DNA from: Holophagae bacterium
GTDB lineage: Bacteria; Acidobacteriota; Holophagae; Acanthopleuribacterales; Acanthopleuribacteraceae
Assembly (NCBI GenBank): GCA_029263455.1
Contig: JAJCXM010000008.1
Coordinates: forward strand, 558,001-622,000
Direction: 5' to 3'
DNA length: 64,000 nucleotides
A program made the translations under genes and the position numbers. Under the pieces are notes generated by a model. The model was not told where the DNA came from. It made no database searches and worked only from the letters and a program-made list of their open reading frames with translations. Shown here piece after piece: positions 42,402 to 52,015 of this stretch. Numbering within the stretch: the stretch's first letter is position 1; every line of letters starts with the position of its first letter.

Positions 42402-43417
42402 AGATCTTGGTTAGATTGAATAACTGGATCGGAGATGTGGTGATGAGTATGCCGGCTGTAGCTGCGATAAGAGCCGCCTACCCGCATGCAGAGTTGACGG
42501 CCGTCGCGAGGCCATGGGTACAAGACTTAGTTGACTTTTGCCCGCAGTATTTTGACCGTATGGTGGTTTTCGACGATCAAGGTCACTTCACGGGGGCACG
42601 TGATGTTTGGATGATGGGTCAAAAACTCCGTCAAGAGCGTTTTGATCGTGGCTACGTGTTTACACGCCACCTCAAGGGTCGGCTCTTGTTGGCCATTGCT
42701 GGTGTACCAAATCGATTTTCCATGCCACTTTCACATCATTTTCTTAGTCGCATCACACAAAAGAAACACCGCTCATCTGAACACCAAAGTCACCGTTATT
42801 TGGACCTCATTCGCACGACCGGAATTGAAGTGGAAGGTGTGCCCAACTGGACGTTGAAGACCCCGCCTGATTTGTTAGATATCGCGGATCGCTGGCTCCA
42901 GGATCTTCCTCGGCCATGGGTATTCCTGCATGCGGGATCAGCTTATGGAGGAGCGAAACGCTGGCCTGCAGAACGTTACGCCGCAACCGTTCAGCGTGTG
43001 CTTGGTCGTCAAGGGGGAACGGCGGTCTTACTTGGCGTCGAGTCGGAGCGGGAGGTGAATGCCAGCATTAGCCAAGCGTTGAGCGGCCAGGTGGTGGACT
43101 TATGCGGGAAAACTAGTCTGCGCGAGACGGTGGCACTCATTGGACTGGCCGACTTGGTCCTCTCTAACGACTCTGGGCTGATGCATGTCGCGGCCGCATG
43201 GGGTCGACCACAGATCGCCATTTTTGGTCCTACCGATGAACATGCGACTCACCCTCAAAACTCGAACGCTCAAGTCTTGGTTGGTCAAGCCTATTGCCGA
43301 CCATGTTTTAGACGCGAATGCCCGATTGATCACCGCTGTATGAATAGCATCCAGGTGGATGATGCGACTAATGCCCTTTTGGCTCTAAATCCAATAAATA
43401 AACATACTAATGTTTGA
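42398..43417 (+). CDS. waaF: Family 9 glycosyltransferase (heptosyltransferase II-like)
   Basis: A 339-residue GT9 enzyme opening MKILVRLNNWIGDVVMSMPAV, the typical WaaF start, with HAGSAYGGAKRWPAERYA and SNDSGLMHVAAAWGRPQIAIFGPTDEHATHP for ADP-heptose binding, and a CRPCFRRECP cysteine cluster near the end. It adds a second heptose-type sugar to the LPS inner core on the cytoplasmic face. ATGA overlap with the preceding GT9 gene. The symbol is by similarity only; the sugar may differ in this organism. Confidence 0.88.
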   Translation: MKILVRLNNWIGDVVMSMPAVAAIRAAYPHAELTAVARPWVQDLVDFCPQYFDRMVVFDDQGHFTGARDVWMMGQKLRQERFDRGYVFTRHLKGRLLLAIAGVPNRFSMPLSHHFLSRITQKKHRSSEHQSHRYLDLIRTTGIEVEGVPNWTLKTPPDLLDIADRWLQDLPRPWVFLHAGSAYGGAKRWPAERYAATVQRVLGRQGGTAVLLGVESEREVNASISQALSGQVVDLCGKTSLRETVALIGLADLVLSNDSGLMHVAAAWGRPQIAIFGPTDEHATHPQNSNAQVLVGQAYCRPCFRRECPIDHRCMNSIQVDDATNALLALNPINKHTNV

Positions 43418-43501
43418 TAGTCAAAATGTTAAATACTTGTGCCTTGATAAATGATTATGTAGAGTTATGCCAAGTAGGTCCGTGTCCATAGGGAATAAGT
43501 A

Positions 43502-45421
43502 ATGAATTTGATGCCTAGACAAGCACTGCGTGGGTTCGCTTTTTTGGCGATCATGGCAGCGACGCCTTGTCTCGCAAACAAACAGGCCCTACGCCGCATC
43601 GATGACACTTCATTTGCGGCACTCGAGGACGGACGTGGCCTTCATTTAGATGTTCGGGTTACAGCGAGCACCGAAATGGAACAGGCCCTCAGGTTTTATA
43701 CCGGTACATTTCAGGGAAAGCCGTTACCCCTTGCAATTAAACGTGTCTCAAAAACGCGTGCCTATATCCCGTTTGAAAATTTATCGCCCGTTTATCGGCG
43801 TCAAGTCATATCCGTCCTTTGGCCTAAGAACAAACAAACCAAGAATCATTACCGCCATGTGGTTAGTTATTCTGGACACGAGACATTATGGTCAATTTCT
43901 GCCTGGCTGACAGGCAAAGGTCAAAATCACAAGGCCATTAGTCGTGCAACTGGAATCAACGGTTCCCGCATCCGTAAAGGCGTTGTGATTGAAATTCCTT
44001 TATCGCTCTTGGACGACGCCTTGATCTTCAAAACGATTGAAGATGAACAGGTGTCGGTTGATCCGGTCATAGCAAATCGTACGCCGATTCATACCACCAC
44101 AGAGATCAAGGCTGATCGCCCAATACCGAGTGCGACGAGACCGGGTAAGGTTGAACCAAAAGCACCCGCCAAGCAGCCTGTACCGCAGGTAGAATCGACG
44201 CCTATACCTGAACTTTCGGCCGAGCTGGTCGACATGCGACGGGGTTTGCGCTTTGGGACAGATGAAAAAGGCAAATATGCTGAATATCGATTGCGACGAG
44301 GTGAGGCTATCTATTCGGCCGTTGTCGTTCGTTTCTGTGGACTAGTGAGCGGTGAGGACGTCAACAGGGTTGCTGGCTTGGTTATTAAGAGAAACGGGAT
44401 TCGCGACGAGACCGATTTGCCCATCGGATACCCAATCCGCATTCCGTATGAATATCTGGAGCCTGAATTTCGCGAAGCGGATGACCCAGACTATTTGGCC
44501 TACTTTAAGAATATGCAGGAAGTTTCTCAGCTGACGACCAAGGTCGTTTCGAGAAATCTTCAGGGTGTTTATGTGATTTTGGATTCGGGTCATGGAGGTC
44601 GTGACACCGGCGCCAAATTTGGTGATGTATGGGAAGACGATTTTGTATATGACATCGTGTGCCGGGTGAAACAACGTCTTGAGAATGAAACCCAAGCGGT
44701 TGTGTTGACGACAACATTCGACCCTTCGGTTCAGTATCGGGTGCAAGATGTACCCAAGTTTAGATTGGACCACGATGAAGTTTTGCTTACTAATCCCAAG
44801 TATCCCCTCAACCATCGGCGTGTTACGACGGATGGTGTTAACTTGCGATGGATGTTTGCCAATCATAAGTTTCAGCAATTAAAAAAGCAGGGTATCAAGC
44901 CTGAGAATGTCGTTTTTGCTAGTTTTCATGCGGATTCACTGCATCACTCCATTCGTGGCGCTATGATTTATATCCCTGACGCTCTGTATTACCCAAAAAA
45001 AGTTGGGCCTCCAAGCTCGCGTTTTTCCGGTTACCAAGAGTACTCAGGCAATTCATTTTCGTTCGGCAAGGACAGTATGCAGGATGCTCAGGCACGAAGT
45101 TTAGCCTTTGCTCAGGTGTTCATTCAACAGGCTAAGCTCAGTGATATCAATGTGCATCGCTCAAAACCCATTCGTTCAGTCATTCGCAGGCATGCTCATT
45201 CTCGACCCTTCGTACCGGCCGTCTTACGTTACAACCGTATTCCTACACGTTGTTTGATTGAGGTATGCAATTTGGCGAACAAATCAGATCGAGCCCTGCT
45301 GCGGCAGCATGACTTCCGTCAAGCGATCGCAGATACCTTCGTGTCGGGACTGTATACGACCTATGGTCTTGATGTGCCACAGCTCGCTCAGAAATCGACT
45401 CAAACTAGGGCCTCAAAATAG
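43502..45421 (+). CDS. Periplasmic N-acetylmuramoyl-L-alanine amidase with LysM-like modules
   Basis: A 639-residue exported protein (signal peptide ending in MAATPCLA). Two LysM-like modules occur: residues about 120-168 (YSGHETLWSISAWL, then IRKGVVIEIP) and about 260-325 (YRLRRGEAIYSAVV, then LPIGYPIRIP). The C-terminal Amidase_3 domain from about residue 355 has zinc ligands in DSGHGGRDTG (His364), the Glu of VWEDDFVYD, FHADSLH and the catalytic Glu of CLIEVCNLAN. It cleaves the stem peptide from murein, as AmiC does in daughter-cell separation. The convergent neighbour's stop is 1 nt away. Confidence 0.88.
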   Translation: MNLMPRQALRGFAFLAIMAATPCLANKQALRRIDDTSFAALEDGRGLHLDVRVTASTEMEQALRFYTGTFQGKPLPLAIKRVSKTRAYIPFENLSPVYRRQVISVLWPKNKQTKNHYRHVVSYSGHETLWSISAWLTGKGQNHKAISRATGINGSRIRKGVVIEIPLSLLDDALIFKTIEDEQVSVDPVIANRTPIHTTTEIKADRPIPSATRPGKVEPKAPAKQPVPQVESTPIPELSAELVDMRRGLRFGTDEKGKYAEYRLRRGEAIYSAVVVRFCGLVSGEDVNRVAGLVIKRNGIRDETDLPIGYPIRIPYEYLEPEFREADDPDYLAYFKNMQEVSQLTTKVVSRNLQGVYVILDSGHGGRDTGAKFGDVWEDDFVYDIVCRVKQRLENETQAVVLTTTFDPSVQYRVQDVPKFRLDHDEVLLTNPKYPLNHRRVTTDGVNLRWMFANHKFQQLKKQGIKPENVVFASFHADSLHHSIRGAMIYIPDALYYPKKVGPPSSRFSGYQEYSGNSFSFGKDSMQDAQARSLAFAQVFIQQAKLSDINVHRSKPIRSVIRRHAHSRPFVPAVLRYNRIPTRCLIEVCNLANKSDRALLRQHDFRQAIADTFVSGLYTTYGLDVPQLAQKSTQTRASK

Positions 45422-45422
45422 G

Positions 45423-47633
45423 CTAAGCGAGCTCAAGAATTTCGCGATATCGAAATTCACTTGAAGCCAAAACAAAAATACACGTAGGTAAGGGCGCCGT
45501 TATTTCCTGCAGCTTTTGGTAGTAGTCTTCGAAATCGTCAGAAGGTCGCGCTAGCCCCATAAAGACAATATCTGCTTCACTAGATGATTCGCGTAGTATC
45601 TCGGGAAATGGCCTGCCGTCAGCTACGATCACATGTGGCTCTGCTGCAACCCTTAAATCTGTCAGCAGATCCGATAGATTCGATTTGGCAGAGGCTGCCG
45701 CGGCTTCGGTGGGGACTACCAGTTTTAGACGAATCACGGAATCACGCCATTCAAAGGATGTGCGCATCAAATAGGCGAGAATGAGCATTAAGCCACCGTT
45801 GGCTTGCAGTCCTCCCCACCAGACGTCAATGAAATGCCGGTTCCCGAGCTCCTTCTTACTTTCTCGCAAGATCAAAACATTGCGGTTGGCATTGTGGATA
45901 TGACTGATAAGTTGACAATACCTTGGACGTAACTCGGCTTGCTCGCTGGCTCCAACAAGAATCGTATCGGGAATAAGTGGGCCTAAGCCATAGGCCTCCA
46001 CCAATTTTTCCGCACCTTCAAAGATGTCAGAAGCGGTAACGAAACGCACCATGCCTTCAACGCCACGTTTCTCTAGATGTTCTTGTACCTTCTTTTCTAG
46101 TTTCGTCTGTTGGGCTGCATCTCGTGAACCACTTGGTAAGACACTTGAAATGGTCATAAACCCACGATTATGTGTCAGCGTAACGGCGATCTCGATCATC
46201 GACCAGCGCCGTGTAGGTGCCCCAGAAAGGACAAGCATGTGGGGCCGCCAGTTACGGTAGTCTTGAGAACGGCCAAAACGCATAATGCCAGCGCGTACCA
46301 TGGCCATCCAAATGCCCTGCCTGACATCGCCCCAAGTACTTTGAAGCTGTTGTCTTTCAAGCCAAAAGAAGATGGCCAAAACGACCGCTGCTGCAATTAA
46401 GGTCGCAAGGGAATTAATCAGGAACATGACGCAGATACAGCCTAATGCACCTAGTAACGACAGAGACCAGTGGACTTTGAACGCTGGCCTGAATGACGGG
46501 CTTCGCAGGAAACTTTCGATACCGGCGGCAACGTTTAAGACAAGGTATGTGGTTAAGAAAAACATGGTCAGTACCGGTGCAATCGCATCTAAATCGCCCA
46601 GCGACACGGCCGCCAAAGCCACGAAAAGCGTTAGGATGGTGCCCATTCTCGGTTCGTTGTCTGGCCCACTACCGCGACCTAAGAAACTAAGCCATCTAGG
46701 AAGCACGCCGTCCAAGGCGAGCGCCTGTAGTACTCGAGGTGCTCCCAAAATGCTACCAATGGCGCTCGATAAGGTCGCGCCCCAAACCCCTAATAAGATA
46801 GCAGGACCCCAAACGGAAATGCGCATCATGACAAGCGGTTCTGTGGTTAAGGTGTGTGCGTCAACTCGCGTTGCTAACAGCACGGGTAAAGTCATATAGA
46901 TGATGAAACCTACAATGACGGCGGCAAGCGTGCCTTTAGGGATAGATTTAGCTGGATTCTCAAGGTCACCTGACATATTGACACCGGCCATGATGCCGGT
47001 GACAGCCGGAAAGAAGACCGCAAATACGGTCCAGAAACCCGCACTTGACTCAAGGCTCGGCCACCATGCGATATCCACGGCGCTACCATCGATGGGTTTG
47101 CCAAACGCCAAGCTCAGGAGCGATAGAACGATGGCGGCCATGATGAAGTATTGGGCGCGAATCGCTGAACGTGCTGAACGAATCGCTAATACGGCCACCG
47201 CGATTGTCGTCACAATGGCTGTCATGCGCTGATTTAGCATGGGAAATGTGAGCGCGACACTCTCAGCGAATCCGACAGTGTAAAGCGCTATGGAGAGCGT
47301 CTGTGCAATATACAGAGGGATACCGACGGCTCCCCCTGATTCAATGCCCAGCGAACGGCTGATCATGTAGTAGGCGCCACCTACTCGAACGACGCGATCC
47401 GTGGCAATTTCGGACACCGAGAGCGCCGTTAATAAAGTGATGGCTGTTGATAACGCGACGATAAAGAGCGTTCCGATAAGGCCAACATTGCCTAGCACCC
47501 AGCCGAAACGCAAATACATGATGACGCCAAGAATGGTGAGGATCGAAGGCGTAAATACGCCATCAAAGGCGCCTAATCCGGATGATTTTGGCGTCACAAC
47601 CGCTTGCGGTTCAGTGGGCGTAGCTTGGCTCAT
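45423..47633 (-). CDS. SLC12-like cation-chloride cotransporter / APC permease
   Basis: About 736 residues from ATG 47633, which has AAGGG five bases upstream; the frame continues to 47678. Twelve transmembrane segments of the APC superfamily: LGAFDGVFTPSILTILGVIMYLRFGWVLG is the first-helix signature of the Na-K-Cl/K-Cl cotransporter (SLC12) family, and FPAVTGIMAGVNMSGDLENPAKSIP and GAPRVLQALALDGVLPRWL are conserved too. A cytoplasmic C-terminal domain of about 270 residues follows (residues 465 on), again SLC12-like, with DVWWGGLQANGGLMLILAYLM. Transported ions cannot be told. Probably monocistronic. Confidence 0.85.
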   Translation of the reverse strand: MSQATPTEPQAVVTPKSSGLGAFDGVFTPSILTILGVIMYLRFGWVLGNVGLIGTLFIVALSTAITLLTALSVSEIATDRVVRVGGAYYMISRSLGIESGGAVGIPLYIAQTLSIALYTVGFAESVALTFPMLNQRMTAIVTTIAVAVLAIRSARSAIRAQYFIMAAIVLSLLSLAFGKPIDGSAVDIAWWPSLESSAGFWTVFAVFFPAVTGIMAGVNMSGDLENPAKSIPKGTLAAVIVGFIIYMTLPVLLATRVDAHTLTTEPLVMMRISVWGPAILLGVWGATLSSAIGSILGAPRVLQALALDGVLPRWLSFLGRGSGPDNEPRMGTILTLFVALAAVSLGDLDAIAPVLTMFFLTTYLVLNVAAGIESFLRSPSFRPAFKVHWSLSLLGALGCICVMFLINSLATLIAAAVVLAIFFWLERQQLQSTWGDVRQGIWMAMVRAGIMRFGRSQDYRNWRPHMLVLSGAPTRRWSMIEIAVTLTHNRGFMTISSVLPSGSRDAAQQTKLEKKVQEHLEKRGVEGMVRFVTASDIFEGAEKLVEAYGLGPLIPDTILVGASEQAELRPRYCQLISHIHNANRNVLILRESKKELGNRHFIDVWWGGLQANGGLMLILAYLMRTSFEWRDSVIRLKLVVPTEAAAASAKSNLSDLLTDLRVAAEPHVIVADGRPFPEILRESSSEADIVFMGLARPSDDFEDYYQKLQEITAPLPTCIFVLASSEFRYREILELA

Positions 47634-47720
47634 GGATACCCTTTGATGGTCAGCAATATCTTCCACGTCTTGGCTCAAAGATGCCTATCATAGCAACCAA
47701 GCACGCCATATTCGAACCCA

Positions 47721-49052
47721 TTAACGCCAACACCACTCGGCGGCGTCTGCGACGGTGCTTACGTTTTGAATATCTTTGCCCTCGAGCTTGTCATCTTGTG
47801 GGCAAAGCATGTGCTTAAAACCTAGGCGGCGACATTCCTTGATGCGAACATCCGCCTGCCGGACCGCTCGCACTTCTCCAACCAAGCCAACTTCGCCAAA
47901 GCAAACAAGCCCTGTAGGTAAAGACTGGCCGCGAATCGAGGAAACCAAGGCCATGATGATTCCCAAGTCGAGTGCTGGTTCACGCACGTTGAGTCCGCCG
48001 ACGACATTGGCAAAAACATCCAAACCAGCGCTGTGAATGCCCAAGTGTTTCTCCATGACGGCCATGAGCATAGCCAATCGGTTTGAATCGATGCCGTTAG
48101 TCAGTCGCCGCGACGTGCCATAAGCTGACTGACTGGTTAGCACCTGAATTTCGATTAATAACGGCCTGCTTCCCTCGATACAAGGGACGACAACACTACC
48201 TGGCGCGTTGTCTGGTCGGTGAGCAAGTAAGACGGTGCTGGGGTTCTCGACCTCTTCGAGGCCTTTACCCGTCATGCGCCAAATCCCCATTTCGCCCGTG
48301 GGCCCAAAGCGATTCTTTTGAGCCCGAATAAGCCGAAGATCCATGTGGGTGTCGCCTTCAAAATAGAAGACACCATCGACCATATGTTCCAGCGACTTAG
48401 GGCCCGCGATGGATCCGTCTTTGGTAATGTGACCAACCAACACCACCGTCATGTTGCGAGGCTTGCAAAGCTGCAATAGACGGGCGGTCACTTCCTTTAT
48501 TTGGCTCAATGACCCGACCACATTGTCGACGTCCATCATGCCAATCGTTTGAACACTATCAATGATGACGACGTCTGGTAAACGCTTAAGGAGGATTTCT
48601 TCAATAATTTCAAAACGTGTTTCAACGAGCACCTGAAATGCCTGATCCAACTGCAAGCGATTTCCACGCATCTTCAATTGCGCCGCAGACTCTTCCGCCG
48701 ACACGTAAAGAACTTGGTATTTGCGTGCAAGGGCGTTAGCAACTTGCAGCAAAATGGTGCTTTTGCCGATGCCCGGTTCGCCACCAAGCAGAACCATCGA
48801 TCCCTGCATGAGACCGCCACCCATGACGCGGTCAAATTCTGCAATACCACATGAAATTCGTTGACCGGTTGTCGTTGTGATCGCTTGAAAGGCTAAGGTC
48901 TCTGGCAGTTTTTCAAGGTTTGCCCGTTTTTTGGATGTTTTATGTTGCTCATTGAGACTTTCCCATGAACCGCACTCTGGGCATTGACCTAGCCATTTTG
49001 CTGTCTGATAACTGCATTGTGCACAAACATATGTAGTCTTTTGTTTTGCCAT
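47721..49052 (-). CDS. radA: DNA repair protein RadA
   Basis: A 443-residue RecA-like branch-migration ATPase. N-terminal zinc finger CAQCSYQ...GQCPECGSW, Walker A GEPGIGKST, Walker B in DVVIIDSVQT, the RadA-specific KNRFGPTGEMG motif and a Lon-like C-terminal domain (LDVFANVVGGLNV, GEVGLVGEVRAV). It processes recombination intermediates with RecA. The start ATG lies at 49052, immediately before the conserved zinc finger. Confidence 0.97.
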   Translation of the reverse strand: MAKQKTTYVCAQCSYQTAKWLGQCPECGSWESLNEQHKTSKKRANLEKLPETLAFQAITTTTGQRISCGIAEFDRVMGGGLMQGSMVLLGGEPGIGKSTILLQVANALARKYQVLYVSAEESAAQLKMRGNRLQLDQAFQVLVETRFEIIEEILLKRLPDVVIIDSVQTIGMMDVDNVVGSLSQIKEVTARLLQLCKPRNMTVVLVGHITKDGSIAGPKSLEHMVDGVFYFEGDTHMDLRLIRAQKNRFGPTGEMGIWRMTGKGLEEVENPSTVLLAHRPDNAPGSVVVPCIEGSRPLLIEIQVLTSQSAYGTSRRLTNGIDSNRLAMLMAVMEKHLGIHSAGLDVFANVVGGLNVREPALDLGIIMALVSSIRGQSLPTGLVCFGEVGLVGEVRAVRQADVRIKECRRLGFKHMLCPQDDKLEGKDIQNVSTVADAAEWCWR

Positions 49053-49144
49053 GAAATGTCCGATAAGGTGATTAGGTCATTCTTGACTTGCAATCCGTTG
49101 TGTTAAATAAGCGACGGCACATCAAGCTAATAATCGAGTTATAG

Positions 49145-49150
49145 TATAAT
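49145..49150 (+). promoter_or_regulatory. Probable -10 hexamer for the lipoprotein gene
   Basis: A perfect TATAAT lies 41 nt before the TTG start at 49192. No convincing -35 is found at 16-18 nt spacing. It is the only promoter-like element in the radA/lipoprotein divergent gap. Confidence 0.4.
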
Positions 49151-49191
49151 GATTTTGTGGTTAGGGTATGTCATTTGAGGGAGGACGGCGA

Positions 49192-49782
49192 TTGAAGAAC
49201 GTGTTTTGTGTGATGATGGCAGGATTGATGTTGCTGGGTTGTGGAGATGGCGACCGACTTGCTGAGATCAATAAACTGCAAGCCGCAGGTGAAGTAAGAG
49301 AAGCCATTCAGGTCTATCGTGAATGGGTCGAATCCTCTAAAAATCCAAACGTGGAACGTGAGTATCTCAAGTTCTTATTTGAAAACAAACAGTACTTGGA
49401 TTTCAGTAAAGATGTACGCAGCTATGTCGCACGATTCCCCCAAGATGGCGAGATCATGGAATTACAATTTGAGTACTATGCTCGTCTAGCCCGAGATGCA
49501 GAGCGAACTGAACAATACGAAACGGCCATTGACTATATTGTTTCGTACTTGTTGAGTCCGGACTATTCTGATTACCGAAAATGGGAATCAAGGCAGACAA
49601 CCATCTTACGTAAATGGCTGCAGGAAGCCATCGATGAAGGCGACGTCACCGAACAAAAAAACGTGGTAGCCAAAATGATGGTTATGAACTTTGGAAATCT
49701 GGCCGAATCTGTGGCACCTGAAATCTATCAGGAGTTGGCTTCACAGGTGTCAACTGAAGAAGAAGTTAGCCCCGCTAACTAG
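49192..49782 (+). CDS. TPR-like lipoprotein of unknown function
   Basis: About 196 residues. TTG 49192 is favoured over ATG 49168, because GGGAGGA sits six bases upstream and the product then opens with a compact lipoprotein signal (KNVFCVMMAGLMLLGC; LLGC lipobox, lipidated Cys). The rest is helical with TPR-like pairs (AAGEVREAIQVYREWVE, YETAIDYIVSYLLSP) and an acidic tail. Function not recognised. Its 3' end overlaps the convergent acyltransferase by 8 nt. Confidence 0.65.
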   Translation: MKNVFCVMMAGLMLLGCGDGDRLAEINKLQAAGEVREAIQVYREWVESSKNPNVEREYLKFLFENKQYLDFSKDVRSYVARFPQDGEIMELQFEYYARLARDAERTEQYETAIDYIVSYLLSPDYSDYRKWESRQTTILRKWLQEAIDEGDVTEQKNVVAKMMVMNFGNLAESVAPEIYQELASQVSTEEEVSPAN

Positions 49783-50734
49783 CTTGCAATTGCCCTTTTT
49801 GCTTCTCGTGAGTGATGGCTAGATCTTCAAAAAACGGGTAGAAGGCATACCACTGGTCTGGATATTTCTTGATCACATCTTCTAGGCAACGTAAGTATTG
49901 ATCGAGTAATAACTTGACTCGCTGCGGTCTGGCCCCTTTTGTAGGTACATCAAGCGCAGGATAAGAGACGATTCGATAGCAGCCCGGACGTTCGTCAAAA
50001 ATAAAAAATACCGGGATAACGGGCGCTTTAGCAACAAGCGCAAGTTGATATGGACCAGCCGGAAAGGCACATGTCCGGCCAAAAAAAGTCGCCTCAATGC
50101 CCTTGTCATTAAAATCGCGGTCGCCTTGTAGAGCGATTAATTCGCCTTCTTCAATGGCGCGTAAGGCTGGCAGAGCTGAAAAGAGACTGCGGTCAACGGC
50201 AATTTCTTTGACACGGCCGTATCCCCGGAATTTGGATCGGAACTTCTCGACGACGTCAAAACGGTCACGCAAATACACAATATTGGTTGGTCGGCCTATT
50301 TGACTAACAAATAATCCCCCTAACTCCCAGTTGCCCATGTGGCCAGTAATAAGAATCGCTCCACGCCGTCCTATCTGTTCAAAAACGCGGTAGTATTCAC
50401 TGTGATTGACGATGTGATCCCAAATCTTTTCGGGTTTAGTGCGCGCATAGCGGAAAAATTCAATCCAGTATCGACTGTGATAATCCATCATTCGTAAAGC
50501 CATTTTGCGATATTCGCGTTCACTTAGGCCCGGTTTGATGACTTTGTAATTCGAAGCGACTGCTTTGAAGTAGTTGGGTTTTAGCAACGAAAACAAGCGC
50601 ATAAACATTTTTGCGATCCAGCCTGTCATTCGCGGAAATCTGACAAGCAATAAAAAACCCGGAAACCACATATCAAAAAAGATCTGATACAGACGGGTCA
50701 TTTTGGGGCCAGCACTGGCCATTTTGGATTGCAA
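49775..50734 (-). CDS. LpxL/HtrB-type lipid A acyltransferase
   Basis: A 319-residue membrane-associated acyltransferase. A hydrophobic N-terminal anchor (IFFDMWFPGFLLLV) precedes the catalytic H-x4-E in ITGHMGNWELGG (near residue 130), followed by LIALQGDRDFNDKGIEATFFGR and FPAGPYQLALVAKAPVIPVF, the second and third family motifs. These enzymes add secondary acyl chains to lipid A. The start is TTG 50734 with GAGGAG upstream; ATG 50722 is possible. Fits with the heptosyltransferases in indicating LPS. Confidence 0.87.
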   Translation of the reverse strand: MQSKMASAGPKMTRLYQIFFDMWFPGFLLLVRFPRMTGWIAKMFMRLFSLLKPNYFKAVASNYKVIKPGLSEREYRKMALRMMDYHSRYWIEFFRYARTKPEKIWDHIVNHSEYYRVFEQIGRRGAILITGHMGNWELGGLFVSQIGRPTNIVYLRDRFDVVEKFRSKFRGYGRVKEIAVDRSLFSALPALRAIEEGELIALQGDRDFNDKGIEATFFGRTCAFPAGPYQLALVAKAPVIPVFFIFDERPGCYRIVSYPALDVPTKGARPQRVKLLLDQYLRCLEDVIKKYPDQWYAFYPFFEDLAITHEKQKGQLQAS

Positions 50735-50866
50735 AGAAACTTACTCCTCGAACGCGTTACACACCTAACGACGGATTATAGCCCAGGCCTTAAACCATTT
50801 GAGCCGAACAACTGTCTTTCCTGTAACGTCGCTTAAACGGCGTAACTCAATCATAAGGAGGCCACA

Positions 50867-51451
50867 ATGAAAATCTTATTAGGGTTGTTTTGTGGCTCGG
50901 TCATCATCACATCATCTTTCTCGTTTGCCAACGAAAGGTTGGGCGCAGACTTGAGTAAAAACGAGGACATCCAATTTATTCATGACTGGAAAATGCAAGA
51001 AAAAGCCAAACAGGTCGCGCAACATTTGCAGCTAAGTGAATCCCAGGTTGTTTTGCTTAGACAAGTGAAAGCCAAAGTTGACGAGGTGAAGTTGGCCCAT
51101 AGCAACCGCGTCGAAAGTCTGAAAACAAGTGTAGAATCGGCAGCGTCAATTGCGCGCGCTCAAATCGAAAAGGAAGGCCAATTGCTTCCCGAACGCGAGC
51201 AGGAGCTCAAGAGCTTTCGTGGCGAGATTCGCAAACTGCGACGCACCTTGCGACTGGAACTAGAATTGGCCGTCCAGGACCTGGATGGTTTGCTCACATC
51301 CGAACAGCGAGATTGGCTAAAAACAAATAACCAATCTACTCGGGATCGCCCGGACCGGCACCGCCAGCGATCTGATCGTAACGCGCGACGACAGGGAAGT
51401 CACAAGTTGGTTAAGTTACTGCTCAGTGATGCCTTTATGTCGCAATTATGA
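50867..51451 (+). CDS. Periplasmic Spy/CpxP-like protein with Arg-rich tail
   Basis: A 194-residue exported helical protein: AAGGAGG before the ATG, signal peptide KILLGLFCGSVIITSSFSFA. Two LTxxQ-related motifs, LQLSESQVVLLRQ and LLTSEQRDWL, bracket a long charged helical region, the pattern of CpxP/Spy/ZraP periplasmic stress chaperones. The C-terminus is unusually basic (DRPDRHRQRSDRNARRQG). It converges on an ECF sigma factor gene with an 18-nt gap, consistent with an envelope-stress group. Assignment by motif only. Confidence 0.6.
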   Translation: MKILLGLFCGSVIITSSFSFANERLGADLSKNEDIQFIHDWKMQEKAKQVAQHLQLSESQVVLLRQVKAKVDEVKLAHSNRVESLKTSVESAASIARAQIEKEGQLLPEREQELKSFRGEIRKLRRTLRLELELAVQDLDGLLTSEQRDWLKTNNQSTRDRPDRHRQRSDRNARRQGSHKLVKLLLSDAFMSQL

Positions 51452-51469
51452 ATGTCTACTAATTGATGC

Positions 51470-52015
51470 TTAGTCGTCTCGATGAGGCGCAAGCTCGGGG
51501 AATAGAGAACGCACTAATCCTTGCAGTTTGCGCCTCGCAATCATCCAGTGGTTTCTTAACGTCGAGGGGTTCATGCCAATTGTATCTGCAGCTTCAGATG
51601 GGGTAAGACCTTCCACGGCGCATAGATAGAAGACGAGGCGCTGCTGATGAGGTAATGCGTCCATGCAGGCAACTTTGAGCTGTTCGTAATCAAGATTACA
51701 GATTGCCGTTTGAGTCAGCTCAATATCTCCCAAAGGCTCTTCTTTCTTTTTTCGCCTCAAATAGTCAATCACCATGCGGGTGGCGATGGTATATAGCCAG
51801 CGTATACAGCCTTTCTCGGCGCAGTAACGGTGCCTCGCTAGCCAGACTTTGACCCAGAAATCTTGCAAGAGATCTTCGCCATTAGTTTCACCAATTTGAT
51901 TGGCAAAAAAACGAAAAAAACGGCTGGACTCACTGTGAATCAGAGTCGCTAACGCTTGCCGGTCGTCGCGCGACACAGCAGACATCAGGTCACGAACGCT
52001 CGGCGTACTATTCAT
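51470..52015 (-). CDS. ECF-type RNA polymerase sigma factor
   Basis: A 181-residue sigma-70 family protein with only regions 2 and 4. Region 2 includes GEDLLQDFWVKVWLARHR and WLYTIATRMVIDYLRRKKK (-10 recognition); region 4 has LPHQQRLVFYLCAVEGLTPSEAADTIGMNPSTLRNH (-35 helix-turn-helix). No anti-sigma factor is adjacent. It overlaps the upstream thioredoxin lipoprotein gene by 8 nt, so the two are made together, and a CpxP-like gene converges on it. Targets are unknown. Confidence 0.9.
   Translation of the reverse strand: MNSTPSVRDLMSAVSRDDRQALATLIHSESSRFFRFFANQIGETNGEDLLQDFWVKVWLARHRYCAEKGCIRWLYTIATRMVIDYLRRKKKEEPLGDIELTQTAICNLDYEQLKVACMDALPHQQRLVFYLCAVEGLTPSEAADTIGMNPSTLRNHWMIARRKLQGLVRSLFPELAPHRDD

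Noticed and set aside
44342-44878. Minus-strand open frame of 178 codons inside the amidase gene
   Set aside because: Antisense to the Amidase_3 domain with its zinc ligands intact on the plus strand.
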